Assembly (NCBI RefSeq): GCF_900102105.1
Contig: NZ_FNBB01000001.1
Coordinates: 1-64,000, forward strand
Length of the DNA: 64,000 nt
Origin: Agrobacterium pusense
GTDB taxonomy: Bacteria > Pseudomonadota > Alphaproteobacteria > Rhizobiales > Rhizobiaceae
Direction: 5' to 3'
Shown here: one piece after another, positions 24,371 through 33,647 of the stretch
Layout: every line of letters starts with the position of its first letter
Position numbering within the stretch: the first letter of the stretch is position 1
The notes under the pieces: model-generated
The model's input: only the letters and a program-made list of their open reading frames with translations
Told to the model about the DNA's origin: nothing
The model's database searches: none
Translations under genes and position numbers: made by a program

Positions 24371-24416
24371 GCATTTCCAGACGGAAAACCGGGGTCCACT
24401 TTTCCTGGAAATGCTC
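24371..24416. repeat. Dispersed motif, copy 2, with flanking inverted repeats
   Basis: The 36-bp motif of 11562-11597 recurs at 24381-24416. Here it is flanked by perfect 10-bp inverted repeats GCATTTCCAG (24371-24380) and CTGGAAATGC (24405-24414). It sits 43 bp before the SDR start, in its promoter region. Confidence 0.65.
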
Positions 24417-24458
24417 TATAAACACCACATACAGCACTCACAAGACAGGACAAAACCC

Positions 24459-25247
24459 ATGGATTTCGGCATTTCCGGCAAACGCGCCCTCGTTCTCGCC
24501 TCTTCACGCGGCCTTGGGCTTGGCATTGCGACGGCGCTGGCAAAGGAGGGTGCAAATGTCCTTCTCGTCGGCAGGAGCGGTGAAAAGCTGGAAGCGAACT
24601 GCAAGGCCATCAACGCCCTTAGCAAAGGCAAGGCCGACTGGGTTTGGGGTGATCTTGCCGACGACAATTTTGTCGAGGCCATGGTTCAGGCCGTCAGGGA
24701 AAAGCTCGGCGGCATCGACATTCTCGTCAACAATACCGGCGGCCCGACGCCGGGCCTCGCTCAGGAGATGACGGCGGAGAAGCTGGATACGTTCTTCCAG
24801 TCGATGGTGCTGCGGGTCATCACGTTGACCAATGCGCTTCTGCCCGGCATGAAGGAGCAGGGTTTCGGCCGCATCCTCACCGTCGCCTCGTCAGGCGTAT
24901 TCGAACCGATTGCCAATCTCGCCCTTTCCAACACGTTGCGCGGCGCGCTTGTGGGCTGGAGCAAGACGCTGTCCTCCGAAGTGGCCGGTTTCGGCATTAC
25001 CTCAAACCTGCTTCTGCCCGGCCGCATCCACACCGACCGCATCGATGAGCTCGATGGCGCCAATGCAAAGCGTCTCGGCAAGAGCATCGAGGAAATCCGC
25101 GAGGCCTCGGTCAAGAGCATTCCTGCAGGCCGCCTCGGCACGGTGGAGGAGTTCGCTGCCGCCGGCGCTTTCCTCTGCTCGGTGCCCGCAAGCTACATCA
25201 CCGGCACGATGCTCAGGGTGGATGGCGGCGCGGCAAAGTCGAACTGA
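24459..25247 (+). CDS. SDR family oxidoreductase with atypical active site
   Basis: 262 aa Rossmann-fold short-chain dehydrogenase/reductase. N-terminal ASSRGLGLGIATALAKEGA resembles the TGxxxGxG cofactor motif with Ala-Ser in place of Thr-Gly. NNTGG (residues near 90) replaces NNAG. The catalytic Ser region is VASSGVFEPIANLALSNTLRG: where the YxxxK pair should stand, the sequence reads SNTLR, so both Tyr and Lys are missing. This matches the BKR-like SDR subgroup noted for lacking the usual tetrad. It may bind NAD(P)H and a ligand, or use other residues. Confidence 0.82.
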   Translation: MDFGISGKRALVLASSRGLGLGIATALAKEGANVLLVGRSGEKLEANCKAINALSKGKADWVWGDLADDNFVEAMVQAVREKLGGIDILVNNTGGPTPGLAQEMTAEKLDTFFQSMVLRVITLTNALLPGMKEQGFGRILTVASSGVFEPIANLALSNTLRGALVGWSKTLSSEVAGFGITSNLLLPGRIHTDRIDELDGANAKRLGKSIEEIREASVKSIPAGRLGTVEEFAAAGAFLCSVPASYITGTMLRVDGGAAKSN

Positions 25248-25260
25248 CGACTGGGTGCTG

Positions 25261-26238
25261 TCACGACGCCGTTCCGTAAATCACGTAGCGGTTCCGCCCG
25301 GTATTCTTGGCTTCATAAAGCGCGGTATCGGCGTGGCGCAAAACGTCGCTTGTACTCTCGCCGGGATTGGCAAAGGCGATCCCGGCGGAGCAGCTGTAGC
25401 GAAACTCGGGCATGTCGCGCAGAGGGGCTGCATCGGCCAGTGACGACAGGAGCTGCCGCATCAGGCTTTCGGCGCCGTGCATGCGCGAGCCACTGAGCAC
25501 CAGCAAAAACTCTTCCCCGCCAATCCTGCCGAGAAGGTCGTCACGCCCGGCAGCGGCGGACAGTCGTCCTGCAAAATCTTTCAGCACGAGATCGCCGTAG
25601 GCATGGCCGAAGCGATCGTTGACGCTCTTGAAGTGGTCGATATCCATGATGATGACGGCGAGCGCCTGCGCCTTGTTGGGCCCAAGCAGGTGGTTGAGCG
25701 CATCCATGGCGTAACGCCTGTTTCCGAGCCCGGTCAGCTCGTCGCTCAGGGCGGATTTCAGCGCCCTGTCCCGCTCCTGGCGCAGATCGCGCAATTCGAT
25801 GCCAAGTTCGGAAACATCGGTGACCACGCATAGCATCCAGCCGCCCGGCAGCGTGGTCTCGGTCGTCAGTATCCACCGCCCGTCATTGAGACTGGTCTCA
25901 ATGGTCCGGAACGGCAGCTTGCCGCGCCTCGTCTTGGCCGAGCGCAACCAGAGTTCGAAATCCGATGTCTCGATGGCCGTACCGGTCGCGTTGCGAAAAC
26001 CATTGCGCATCAGTTCCACCCAGCTCGGAAAATCGCGCTGTCCGATACCGAGCGCGGCGCGGAAGGCACTGTTGGCGAACCGCAACTCATCGCTGCCATC
26101 AAACAAAGCGTATCCCTGCTGCGATGCTTCCAGGAGGGCCATGAGCTGCCGGAAGAAAACGCCCATATCGCCGTGAACGACACCGGCATCGTCCGGCGCT
26201 GCATCCTCCACTGCATGCTGGCTGATTTTGTGGGGCAT
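25261..26238 (-). CDS. PAS-GGDEF diguanylate cyclase
   Basis: 325 aa from the ATG at 26238 (MPHKISQHAVEDAAPDDAGV); upstream in-frame codons lack support. Residues about 25-150 form a PAS-like sensor domain (ALLEASQQGYALFDGSDELRFAN), then a short coiled linker (ELRDLRQERDRALKSAL) leads to the GGDEF domain with DELTGLGNRRYAMDAL, MDIDHFKSVNDRFGHAYGD and RIGGEEFLLV. The GGEEF motif is intact, so it should make c-di-GMP from two GTP. The inhibitory RxxD site five residues before GGEEF is absent, suggesting no product feedback. No membrane helix, so it is cytosolic. Confidence 0.9.
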   Translation of the reverse strand: MPHKISQHAVEDAAPDDAGVVHGDMGVFFRQLMALLEASQQGYALFDGSDELRFANSAFRAALGIGQRDFPSWVELMRNGFRNATGTAIETSDFELWLRSAKTRRGKLPFRTIETSLNDGRWILTTETTLPGGWMLCVVTDVSELGIELRDLRQERDRALKSALSDELTGLGNRRYAMDALNHLLGPNKAQALAVIIMDIDHFKSVNDRFGHAYGDLVLKDFAGRLSAAAGRDDLLGRIGGEEFLLVLSGSRMHGAESLMRQLLSSLADAAPLRDMPEFRYSCSAGIAFANPGESTSDVLRHADTALYEAKNTGRNRYVIYGTAS

Positions 26239-26652
26239 ATAATTTCCAAAACTAAAAACGACCGAAAACCAAATACAGCATGTCCATATGGACATTCCGA
26301 AATTTAATAAATATTTACGCTCGATAGCAAAATGGATACATCTTCAATCCGGTTACTTCGACAAAGCTGACTTTAACAGAATTCCCTTAAAGCCGTCGCC
26401 TAGAACTACACTGCTCTTTCTTAAAGGAATTGTAATCCCGTTTACCATGCGTTGCCAGGATTGCCGCAACTTTGCGACTGGCGCGCGGGCACGGGCGTTC
26501 GACCGAAAAAAGACCCACGGCGCTTGCCATTCCGCCCGCCCTGTGCAATCAACCGCCCTCCTCTGACATCGGGGTGCCAAGAGCATCCCTTATTTTCACG
26601 CCGGGCCATCCAGGGCCGGGCGGGTTCTTCTATCGACACAAGGAATATGGCG
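26239..26652. other. Divergent intergenic region
   Basis: 414 bp between the cyclase and Hsp70-like genes. It holds the palindrome at 26280-26295 and AT-rich promoter-like sequence near 26300-26420; nothing else is supported. Confidence 0.45.
26280..26295. promoter_or_regulatory. 16-bp perfect palindrome upstream of cyclase gene
   Basis: ATGTCCATATGGACAT reads the same on both strands. It lies 42 bp upstream of the diguanylate cyclase start, inside its promoter region. A dimeric regulator-binding site is likely; the regulator is unknown. Confidence 0.45.
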
Positions 26653-27951
26653 ATGACGCAAAAGCGGGCTCTCGGCCTCGATTTCGGCACGACAAATACG
26701 GTCATGGCTCTTTCCGACAATGGCGGCGCAAGCCATTCCATGCGCTTTACCAGCAGCGCCGGCACGGATGACAGCATGCGCACGGCCCTCTCCTTCATGA
26801 AGGACGCCGGCCTCGGCGCGGCCGCCCTGCATGTGGAGGCGGGCCACGCCGCTATCCGCCAGTTCATCGACAATGCCGGCGACTGCCGTTTCCTGCAGTC
26901 GATCAAGACGTTTGCGGCCTCCCCGCTGTTTCAGGGCACGTTGATCTTCGCCAAGCGGCAGAGCTTCGAGGATTTGATGGAAGTGTTCCTGCGCAAGCTG
27001 AAGACCTATGCCGGGACGGAATGGCCCGATGATGTATCGACTGTCATTGCCGGCCGGCCGGTGCGTTTTGCCGGCAGCAATCCGGACGAGACGCTGGCGC
27101 TTGCCCGATACAACGAGGCGCTGAGCCGGGCCGGTTTCCCCGAAATCCACTATGTCTATGAGCCGGTGGCGGCCGCTTATTATTTCGCGCAAAGCCTGAA
27201 GAAGGACGCCAACGTGCTGGTGGCGGATTTCGGCGGCGGCACCACCGACTATTCGCTCATCCGTTTCGAAACCCATGCCGGCAAGCTTTCCGCCACCCCC
27301 ATCGGCCATTCCGGCGTCGGTGTTGCGGGCGATCATTTCGACTTCCGCATGATCGACAATCTGGTGTCGCCGGAGATCGGCAAGGGCAGCAAGTTCAAGA
27401 GTTTCGACAAGGTGCTGGATGTGCCCTCCGGCTATTACGTGAATTTCGGCCGCTGGAACCAGCTGTCGATCTTCAAGACCTCGAAGGAATTCACCGATCT
27501 GAAGTCGCTGGTGCGCTCGGCGCTGGAGCCGGAAAAGCTGGAAATGTTCATCGACCTCGTTGAGCATGACGAGGGCTACCCGCTCTATCAGGCTATTTCC
27601 GCCACCAAGATGGCGCTCTCCTCGGCGGAAGAAGCGGAGTTCAACTTTGCGCCGCTCGGCAAGGCCGGACGCAAGATGGTGAAGCGCAGCGATTTCAACA
27701 GCTGGATCGCCGAGGACCTTGCCAAGATAGAAGAAGCGCTCGACGAGGTTCTGGAAAAGACGCAGGTTGCGCCAGATGCGATCGACAAGGTGTTCCTGAC
27801 CGGCGGAACCTCCTTCGTGCCGGCGGTGCGGGAGCTTTTCACCCGCCGTTTCGACGCCGACCGCATCGAAAGCGGCGGCGAGCTGCTTTCGATTGCCCAT
27901 GGGCTGGCCATGATCGGCGAAAGCGGCGATATTCAGCGCTGGACAGTGTGA
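26653..27951 (+). CDS. Hsp70-family (YegD-like) ATPase
   Basis: 432 aa; ATG at 26653 with AAGGA 8 nt upstream (an ATG two codons earlier is too close). The actin/Hsp70 nucleotide-binding domain is complete: LGLDFGTTNTVMAL (phosphate 1), YVYEPVAAAYYF, VLVADFGGGTTDYSLI (phosphate 2) and KVFLTGGTSFVPAVRELF (adenosine). There is no C-terminal substrate-binding domain, as in YegD-type members, so it is not a DnaK chaperone of the usual kind. Possibly a regulatory or assembly ATPase. The next gene follows 43 bp downstream. Confidence 0.85.
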   Translation: MTQKRALGLDFGTTNTVMALSDNGGASHSMRFTSSAGTDDSMRTALSFMKDAGLGAAALHVEAGHAAIRQFIDNAGDCRFLQSIKTFAASPLFQGTLIFAKRQSFEDLMEVFLRKLKTYAGTEWPDDVSTVIAGRPVRFAGSNPDETLALARYNEALSRAGFPEIHYVYEPVAAAYYFAQSLKKDANVLVADFGGGTTDYSLIRFETHAGKLSATPIGHSGVGVAGDHFDFRMIDNLVSPEIGKGSKFKSFDKVLDVPSGYYVNFGRWNQLSIFKTSKEFTDLKSLVRSALEPEKLEMFIDLVEHDEGYPLYQAISATKMALSSAEEAEFNFAPLGKAGRKMVKRSDFNSWIAEDLAKIEEALDEVLEKTQVAPDAIDKVFLTGGTSFVPAVRELFTRRFDADRIESGGELLSIAHGLAMIGESGDIQRWTV

Positions 27952-27994
27952 TTTGCGGGTTCCCCGGGCGGGGAACATGGGGTAATTTCCGCCC

Positions 27995-28894
27995 ATGATC
28001 GCCGCTCAAGACCTCTCCCCGGCCGAACTCGCCGCCCTCCTGCATTTCCATGCGGATGCGGGCGTCGACTGGTTGCTGGAAGAGGCGCCCGTAGACCGTT
28101 TCGCCGAATTTGCCGCCGCCCGCCCTGCCCGGTCCGCGCCTGTTCAGGCGGCGGCGACATCTGCACGGCAGACTGAAAGGCCTGCGGATCGCGGCGCCGA
28201 TGTGCCGCAGCGGCAGGGAGCAACGCGCAGTGCTCCCGCGCGCGGAGCGCCGGCAAGTCCAGCCGTTCAGCAGAATGTCGCCATGCCGGATGAGCAGGCG
28301 GTGGCAGCGGCGCGTTTTGCCGCAGAAAGCGCGAGATCGCTTGCCGAACTGAAAACCGCGCTCGAGGGTTTTTCCGGATGCAACCTCAAGAACAGCGCCC
28401 GCAATACGATCTTCACCGAAGGTGACGCTTCCTCGGGCATCATGGTCATCGGCCCCATGCCGGATGCGGATGACGATCGCGAGGGCCTGCCCTTTGCCGG
28501 CAAGACCGGCCTGCTGCTTGACCGGATGCTGGCGGCCATCGGCCTTGAGCGCAGCACCATCATGCTCGGCAATGTGGTGCCGTGGCGGCCACCGGGCAAC
28601 CGCCCGCCGACCCAAGCCGAAATGGATATCTGCCGCCCCTTCATCGAGCGCCAGATCGCCCTTGCGGAGCCAAAACACCTGTTGCTTCTGGGCAACTTTA
28701 CCGCACGTTTCTTCTTTGGCGGCACCGGCACAATCCATACATTGCGCGGACAGTGGCGTGATGTCGCAGCCGGACACCTTGTTTTGCCGGCGCTCGCCAG
28801 CCTGCACCCCCAGGAACTATTGAACGCCCCGGCCAGTAAGTCCTTGGCATGGCAGGATTTATTGATGTTTCGGGCAAAGATCGCCGAAGGCTGA
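27995..28894 (+). CDS. Uracil-DNA glycosylase superfamily protein
   Basis: 299 aa. A variable N-terminal part (1-110, Ala/Arg/Pro-rich, low complexity) precedes a family 4/5-like UDG fold. Motif 1 should read GEAPGxxED, GxPFxGxAGxLLD: here VIGPMPDADDDREGLPFAGK then TGLLLDRMLAAI, so the first half is altered. LGNVVPWRPPGNRPPT matches the following substrate-loop region and ALASLHPQELL replaces the HPS motif. Only one of the family 4 iron-sulfur Cys (SGCNLK) is obvious, with another in DICRPF. DNA repair of deaminated bases is possible but activity is uncertain. Confidence 0.75.
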   Translation: MIAAQDLSPAELAALLHFHADAGVDWLLEEAPVDRFAEFAAARPARSAPVQAAATSARQTERPADRGADVPQRQGATRSAPARGAPASPAVQQNVAMPDEQAVAAARFAAESARSLAELKTALEGFSGCNLKNSARNTIFTEGDASSGIMVIGPMPDADDDREGLPFAGKTGLLLDRMLAAIGLERSTIMLGNVVPWRPPGNRPPTQAEMDICRPFIERQIALAEPKHLLLLGNFTARFFFGGTGTIHTLRGQWRDVAAGHLVLPALASLHPQELLNAPASKSLAWQDLLMFRAKIAEG

Positions 28895-29046
28895 TTGCCT
28901 CATTCCTGCTCAATGTAAATGAATTATTAAAATAGCCATGCGCATTACGCATAACAGCGGCGCATTTGGTCAACTTGCCGAATCCATGCTGCGCTGCGAT
29001 ATACGGCCATGTCTTGGGAGGAATTTCGGTTAAAGGAACCAAGGCA

Positions 29047-29238
29047 ATGACCACTCGCTTCCGTCCGGTGCATTCCGGCTTTGAATCGCTCCGCCTGGCG
29101 GGCCTCGGCCCTCGCTCCAGTCAGGGCTACCATCGTTTCGGCGCAGCCGCTAACGAACAGTTGACCGCACGCGCTGCCATGCAGCAGGTCCGCGTGACGC
29201 GTCCCTCGGCAGTCTTCGCGGATTTCCGCGAGCGCTGA
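29047..29238 (+). CDS. Small basic protein of unknown function, 63 aa
   Basis: ATG at 29047 with AAGG upstream. Starts MTTRFRPVHSGFESLRLAGL; rich in Arg and Ala, no membrane helix and no known motif. It has its own terminator 50 nt downstream, which supports a real transcript. Unrecognised. Confidence 0.5.
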   Translation: MTTRFRPVHSGFESLRLAGLGPRSSQGYHRFGAAANEQLTARAAMQQVRVTRPSAVFADFRER

Positions 29239-29286
29239 GAAGCACTCAGGCCGGCTTACACTGGCTTACAAATATGATTGCGCGCT

Positions 29287-29320
29287 GGCGTCTTTCCTCG
29301 GGAAGGCGCCTTTTGCTTTT
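29287..29320 (+). terminator. Rho-independent terminator
   Basis: GGCG-T-CTTTCC, loop TCG, GGAAGG-CGCC forms a stem with one mismatch or bulge, followed by TTTTGCTTTT. It ends the transcript of the small basic protein gene. Confidence 0.75.
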
Positions 29321-29340
29321 GTGGGTGTACGATCATAAGT

Positions 29341-29457
29341 CTCCGTCATGCCGGACCTGATCCGGCATCCAGCCAGCCCAAGTCCTTGGGCTGAAAGAAC
29401 TCCTTCGCCGCGCGGACGCGCGTCGGCTGGATCCCGGCTCAAGGCCGGGATGACGGA
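29341..29457. repeat. Palindromic intergenic mosaic element, copy 2
   Basis: 117 bp with the same ends as 17224-17342 (CTCCGTCATGCCGG and GGGATGACGGAA). Internal hairpins include CCGGA.TGATCCGG, GCCCAAG.CTTGGGC and CCCGG.CCGGG. The middle differs from copy 1, the mosaic behaviour of RIME-like elements. Confidence 0.7.
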
Positions 29458-29491
29458 AGCGGTTGCCCTGAAACACCGGCAATAGCGCTCC

Positions 29492-30427
29492 TCACCCCTG
29501 CGGCGTCGAGGCCTTGCGCGCCGCGCGTCGCGCCAATCCCAGCTGATGTTCACGGAAAATGATGAAGATGCCGGCCAGGATCACGATCGCCGTGCCGATG
29601 AGCATCGTCAGCGTGGGTATGTCTCCGAAAAGGACGTAGGAAACCACGATGCCGAAGACGATGGAACTGTATTCGAAGGGCGCGATGACCGAGACCTCGG
29701 CGTGCCGGTAACTCTCCGTCAGGAAGATTTGCGCGACGCCGCCGCAGATGCCGCTGGTTATCAGAAGCAGGGTCTGCGTCACTGTCAGCACGCTCCAGCC
29801 GAAGGGAACGCTGATGAGCGACAGCAGGGTGGCGGTGAGCGAAAAATAAAGCACGATGGTTGGCGTCTTTTCCGTTTCCACCAATTGCCGCACCTGGATC
29901 ATCGCCAGCCCGCCAAGGGCGGCACCACACAGCACGGCAATGGCGCCCAGCCCCTCACCCGCGGCAAACCCGCCTTCCCTGAGAAGCGTCATCTTCGGCC
30001 AGAGAATGACCAGCACGCCGATCATTCCCACGAAGACTGCACTCCAGCGATAAATGCGCACCTTCTCATGCAGGATAAAGGCGGCAAAAACCACCGCGAG
30101 AAGTGGCGAAGCATAACCGATGGCGATGAATTCCGGCAGCGGCAGCATGGTCAGCCCGTAAAAGCCGCAGGCCATTGAGAGGATTCCAAGAAAACCGCGC
30201 TTGAAATGGCCGAGAAGATTGTTGGTGTGCAGCGCACTTGCGAGCGCATGCAGCCAGGCGAGGTAAACGACGATCGGAATGATGGCGAAAGCCGAACGAA
30301 AGAAGGTGATCTGGCCGGCCGGCACATCACCTGCCGCCTTGATACAGGTCTGCATGACCAGAAAAAAGCCAACCGAAATCAGCTTCATGCTGATCCCGCG
30401 GAAGGGATTCATCGGTTCGGCGTTCAT
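29492..30427 (-). CDS. EamA/DMT family transporter
   Basis: 311 aa with ten predicted membrane segments in two EamA halves. FRSAFAIIPIVVYLAW, LPEFIAIGYASPLLAVVFAA and YRHAEVSVIAPFEYSSIVFG are typical DMT motifs (the first half ends with IYRWSAVFVGMIGVLVIL). EamA carriers export amino acids, metabolites or nucleotides across the inner membrane. The start at 30427 has a weak ribosome-binding site; an internal Met five codons on is the alternative. Substrate unknown, monocistronic. Confidence 0.82.
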   Translation of the reverse strand: MNAEPMNPFRGISMKLISVGFFLVMQTCIKAAGDVPAGQITFFRSAFAIIPIVVYLAWLHALASALHTNNLLGHFKRGFLGILSMACGFYGLTMLPLPEFIAIGYASPLLAVVFAAFILHEKVRIYRWSAVFVGMIGVLVILWPKMTLLREGGFAAGEGLGAIAVLCGAALGGLAMIQVRQLVETEKTPTIVLYFSLTATLLSLISVPFGWSVLTVTQTLLLITSGICGGVAQIFLTESYRHAEVSVIAPFEYSSIVFGIVVSYVLFGDIPTLTMLIGTAIVILAGIFIIFREHQLGLARRAARKASTPQG

Positions 30428-30864
30428 TAGCAGTTACTCATATCGGCTGCGCAGACACGCCATCGGGAGGTTTCATGCGGGGGAGACGACGCGGGGAATT
30501 GGATTTGCGCAAGGCTAGAGCATTCCTCCGGCGCTTTACAACAAAAAATGTGATTTATCCCTGAATTCAGTTGATGGCGTGGAGAAATCGAAGCCTCGCA
30601 AGGCAGGCGCGAGGGCAAAAAGTGGCACGCGCTAAAATTTGAAGAAAATAAAATATAATTTCAGCAATCGTTCAACATTTGCTGCGATGGTCCGTTGGTC
30701 CGGCAGCGGGGAGGATCGTCTGCATGGCCGGCAAAGCCTTCCATGGCGGGACAGAATGTCCTCCGACGCGCACATGATCGTGACGAATATTCTACCCATT
30801 TTACATCCGGGCCTTATGACGACATGATGCCGGGAAGACCACGCAAAGTTATTCAGGGACAGTC
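30428..30864. other. Divergent intergenic region before pepN
   Basis: 437 bp, markedly AT-rich around 30530-30690, so it probably holds both promoters. It contains AAGTGGCACGCGCT, which also flanks the repeat at 43168-43278. No gene is supported. Confidence 0.45.
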
Positions 30865-33513
30865 ATGCGAACAGACACGGGCCAGATCGTTCACCTGGCG
30901 GATTACCGCCCCACCGATTTCGTTCTGGAGCGGGTGGATCTCACCTTCGAACTCGACCCTAAAAATACCAAGGTCGAAGCCCGTCTGATCTTCCACCGGC
31001 GCGAAAGCGCCGACCGGCATGCACCGCTGGTTCTTGATGGCGACGAGCTGAAGCTTTCCAGCCTGCTGCTCGACCAGGTGGAGCTGCCCGCCGCTCAATA
31101 TGGGGCCACACCGGACAGCCTGACCATCCGCGACCTTCCCGCTGAATCTCCCTTCGAGATCTGCGTCACCAATTACATCAACCCGCAGGTCAATACGCAG
31201 CTGATGGGGCTTTACCGCACCAATGGCGTTTATTGCACCCAATGCGAAGCGGAAGGTTTCCGTCGCATCACCTATTTCCCCGACCGTCCGGATGTTCTGG
31301 CGCCTTATACGGTGACGATCATCGCGGCAAAGGAAGGTAATCCGCTGCTGCTCTCGAACGGCAATTTCCTGGGCGGCGGCAATTACGATGAAGGCCGTCA
31401 CTTCGCGGCCTGGTTCGATCCGCATCCGAAACCGAGCTACCTGTTCGCTCTCGTCGCCGGCGATCTCGGCGTGGTGGAAGATACTTTCACGACCATGTCC
31501 GGACGGGAAGTGGCGCTGAAGATTTATGTCGAGCACGGCAAGGAGCCGCGCGCTGCCTATGCCATGGATGCGCTGAAGCGTTCGATGAAATGGGACGAAG
31601 AGCGCTTCGGCCGCGAATACGACCTCGACATCTTCATGATCGTCGCCGTATCGGATTTCAACATGGGCGCGATGGAGAACAAGGGTCTCAACGTCTTCAA
31701 CGACAAATTCGTGCTGGCCGACCCGGAAACCGCCTCGGATGCGGACTATGCCAATATCGAGCGCATCATTGCGCATGAATATTTCCACAACTGGACAGGC
31801 AATCGCATCACCTGCCGTGACTGGTTCCAGCTGTGCCTGAAAGAAGGCCTGACGGTCTATCGCGATCAGGAATTTTCCTCCGACATGCGCTCGCGGCCGG
31901 TGAAGCGCATTGCCGATGTGCGCCACCTGAAATCGGAGCAGTTCCCGGAGGATTCCGGTCCGCTGGCGCATCCGCCGCGCCCGGATACCTATCGCGAAAT
32001 CAACAACTTCTACACGACGACCGTGTATGAAAAAGGTGCCGAAGTCACCCGCATGATCGCCACGATCCTCGGCGCTGAAGACTTCAAAAAGGGCATGGAC
32101 CTCTATTTTGAACGTCATGACGGCGAAGCTGCAACGGTTGAGGATTTCGTCAGGAGCTTTGCCGATGCCAGCGGTCGCGATCTCTCGCAGTTTTCGCTAT
32201 GGTACACCGAGGCCGGCACGCCGCTAGTCTCCGTTTCGTCCGCTTACGATGCCGGCAAGGCCACTTTCAGCTTGACGCTGGAACAGACGACCGCGCCGAC
32301 CCCCGGCCAGCCGGTGAAACAGCCACGCCACATTCCGCTTTCGCTGGCGCTGATCCTCGATAATGGTCAGATCGCCGAACCGCAGGCCGTCGAAGGCGGC
32401 GAGTATCGCGACGGCGTACTTCATTTGACCCAGCGCAACCAGACCTTCTCCTTCTCTGGCATTTCCTCGCGGCCGGTGCTGTCGATCAACCGCAGCTTCT
32501 CCGCGCCGATCAACCTGCATTTCGAGCAGAATGCTGCCGACCTGGTGCAGATTGCCCGGCATGAGACGGATATGTTCGCGCGTTTCCAGGCGCTGACCGA
32601 TCTCGCCCTGCCCGTGCTGATCGCCGCCACCAAGGCGGTGCAAAAAGGCGAAGACGTCCGCACCGATGCCGACCTGATCGCGACGCTCATCGAAATCATC
32701 GGCGACGACGCGCTTGAACCAGCATTCCGGGCGCAGGCACTCGCCCTGCCCAGCGAGACCGATATCGCCCGCGAACTCGGCGGAAACACGGATCCCGATG
32801 CCATCCACAAGGCGCGCAACGCCACGATCACGGCGATTGCGACAGCCGGCCAGGACACACTGCGGCGGCTTGCCGACGATGCTGCCAATGGCGAGGCCTA
32901 CAGCCCCGATGCCGGAAGCGCCGGGCGGCGTTCACTGCGCAACGGTGCGCTGACCTTCCTCGCCTTTGCCGAGGGAACGCCGGAGCGGGCGGCGAAGGCC
33001 TATGCCGGCGCCACCAACATGACCGATCTCGCCCATGCACTCAGCGTGCTGACGCAGCGCTTCCCCGACAGCGCGGAAACGAAGGAAGCGCTTGCCGCTT
33101 TCGAAAAACGCTTCGCCGACAATGCACTGGTGCTCGACAAGTGGTTTTCGCTGCAGGCCGCCATTCCCGGCGAAGGCGCGCTTGATCGTATCAAGGCACT
33201 GATGAAATCGAAACATTTCATCGCCACCAATCCGAACCGGGTACGTTCGCTCGTCGGCACGCTCGCCTTTTCCAATCCTACCGGCTTTCACCGTGCCGAT
33301 GGCGCCGCCTATCGGTTCCTCGCAGAGCAGATCATCGCCATCGACAAACGCAATCCGCAGCTTGCCGCCCGCATTCTCACGTCCATGCGCTCCTGGCGCT
33401 CACTTGAGGCAAGCCGCGCCGACCATGCGAAAGCAGCGCTTTCCACCATTGCCGAGGCGAAAGGCCTCTCGACGGATGTAAGCGATATCGTCGGGCGTAT
33501 CCTGAAGGGCTGA
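30865..33513 (+). CDS. pepN: Aminopeptidase N
   Basis: 882 aa, normal for bacterial PepN (M1 family). It is a cytoplasmic zinc enzyme that removes N-terminal residues and finishes protein turnover. The substrate motif GAMENKGLN lies near residue 266-274, and the zinc site HEYFHNWTGNRIT near 304, with the third ligand in GLTVYRDQEFSSD. Order: beta-saddle domain, thermolysin-like catalytic domain, small beta domain (about 440-540) and the helical C-terminal domain. CAGGGA lies 5 nt before the ATG. Confidence 0.95.
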   Translation: MRTDTGQIVHLADYRPTDFVLERVDLTFELDPKNTKVEARLIFHRRESADRHAPLVLDGDELKLSSLLLDQVELPAAQYGATPDSLTIRDLPAESPFEICVTNYINPQVNTQLMGLYRTNGVYCTQCEAEGFRRITYFPDRPDVLAPYTVTIIAAKEGNPLLLSNGNFLGGGNYDEGRHFAAWFDPHPKPSYLFALVAGDLGVVEDTFTTMSGREVALKIYVEHGKEPRAAYAMDALKRSMKWDEERFGREYDLDIFMIVAVSDFNMGAMENKGLNVFNDKFVLADPETASDADYANIERIIAHEYFHNWTGNRITCRDWFQLCLKEGLTVYRDQEFSSDMRSRPVKRIADVRHLKSEQFPEDSGPLAHPPRPDTYREINNFYTTTVYEKGAEVTRMIATILGAEDFKKGMDLYFERHDGEAATVEDFVRSFADASGRDLSQFSLWYTEAGTPLVSVSSAYDAGKATFSLTLEQTTAPTPGQPVKQPRHIPLSLALILDNGQIAEPQAVEGGEYRDGVLHLTQRNQTFSFSGISSRPVLSINRSFSAPINLHFEQNAADLVQIARHETDMFARFQALTDLALPVLIAATKAVQKGEDVRTDADLIATLIEIIGDDALEPAFRAQALALPSETDIARELGGNTDPDAIHKARNATITAIATAGQDTLRRLADDAANGEAYSPDAGSAGRRSLRNGALTFLAFAEGTPERAAKAYAGATNMTDLAHALSVLTQRFPDSAETKEALAAFEKRFADNALVLDKWFSLQAAIPGEGALDRIKALMKSKHFIATNPNRVRSLVGTLAFSNPTGFHRADGAAYRFLAEQIIAIDKRNPQLAARILTSMRSWRSLEASRADHAKAALSTIAEAKGLSTDVSDIVGRILKG

Positions 33514-33647
33514 CTTTCCGCCGAAGCTCCGACATTCCGACCCATTCCGCGACACCGTCTTGATTTCCATCAAGGCGGCGTCGTGCATCATGCAGCATCT
33601 TTCGTGCGAAGGGCCGCGGTTGGCCCGGGATCAGACAGGAACCTCAG

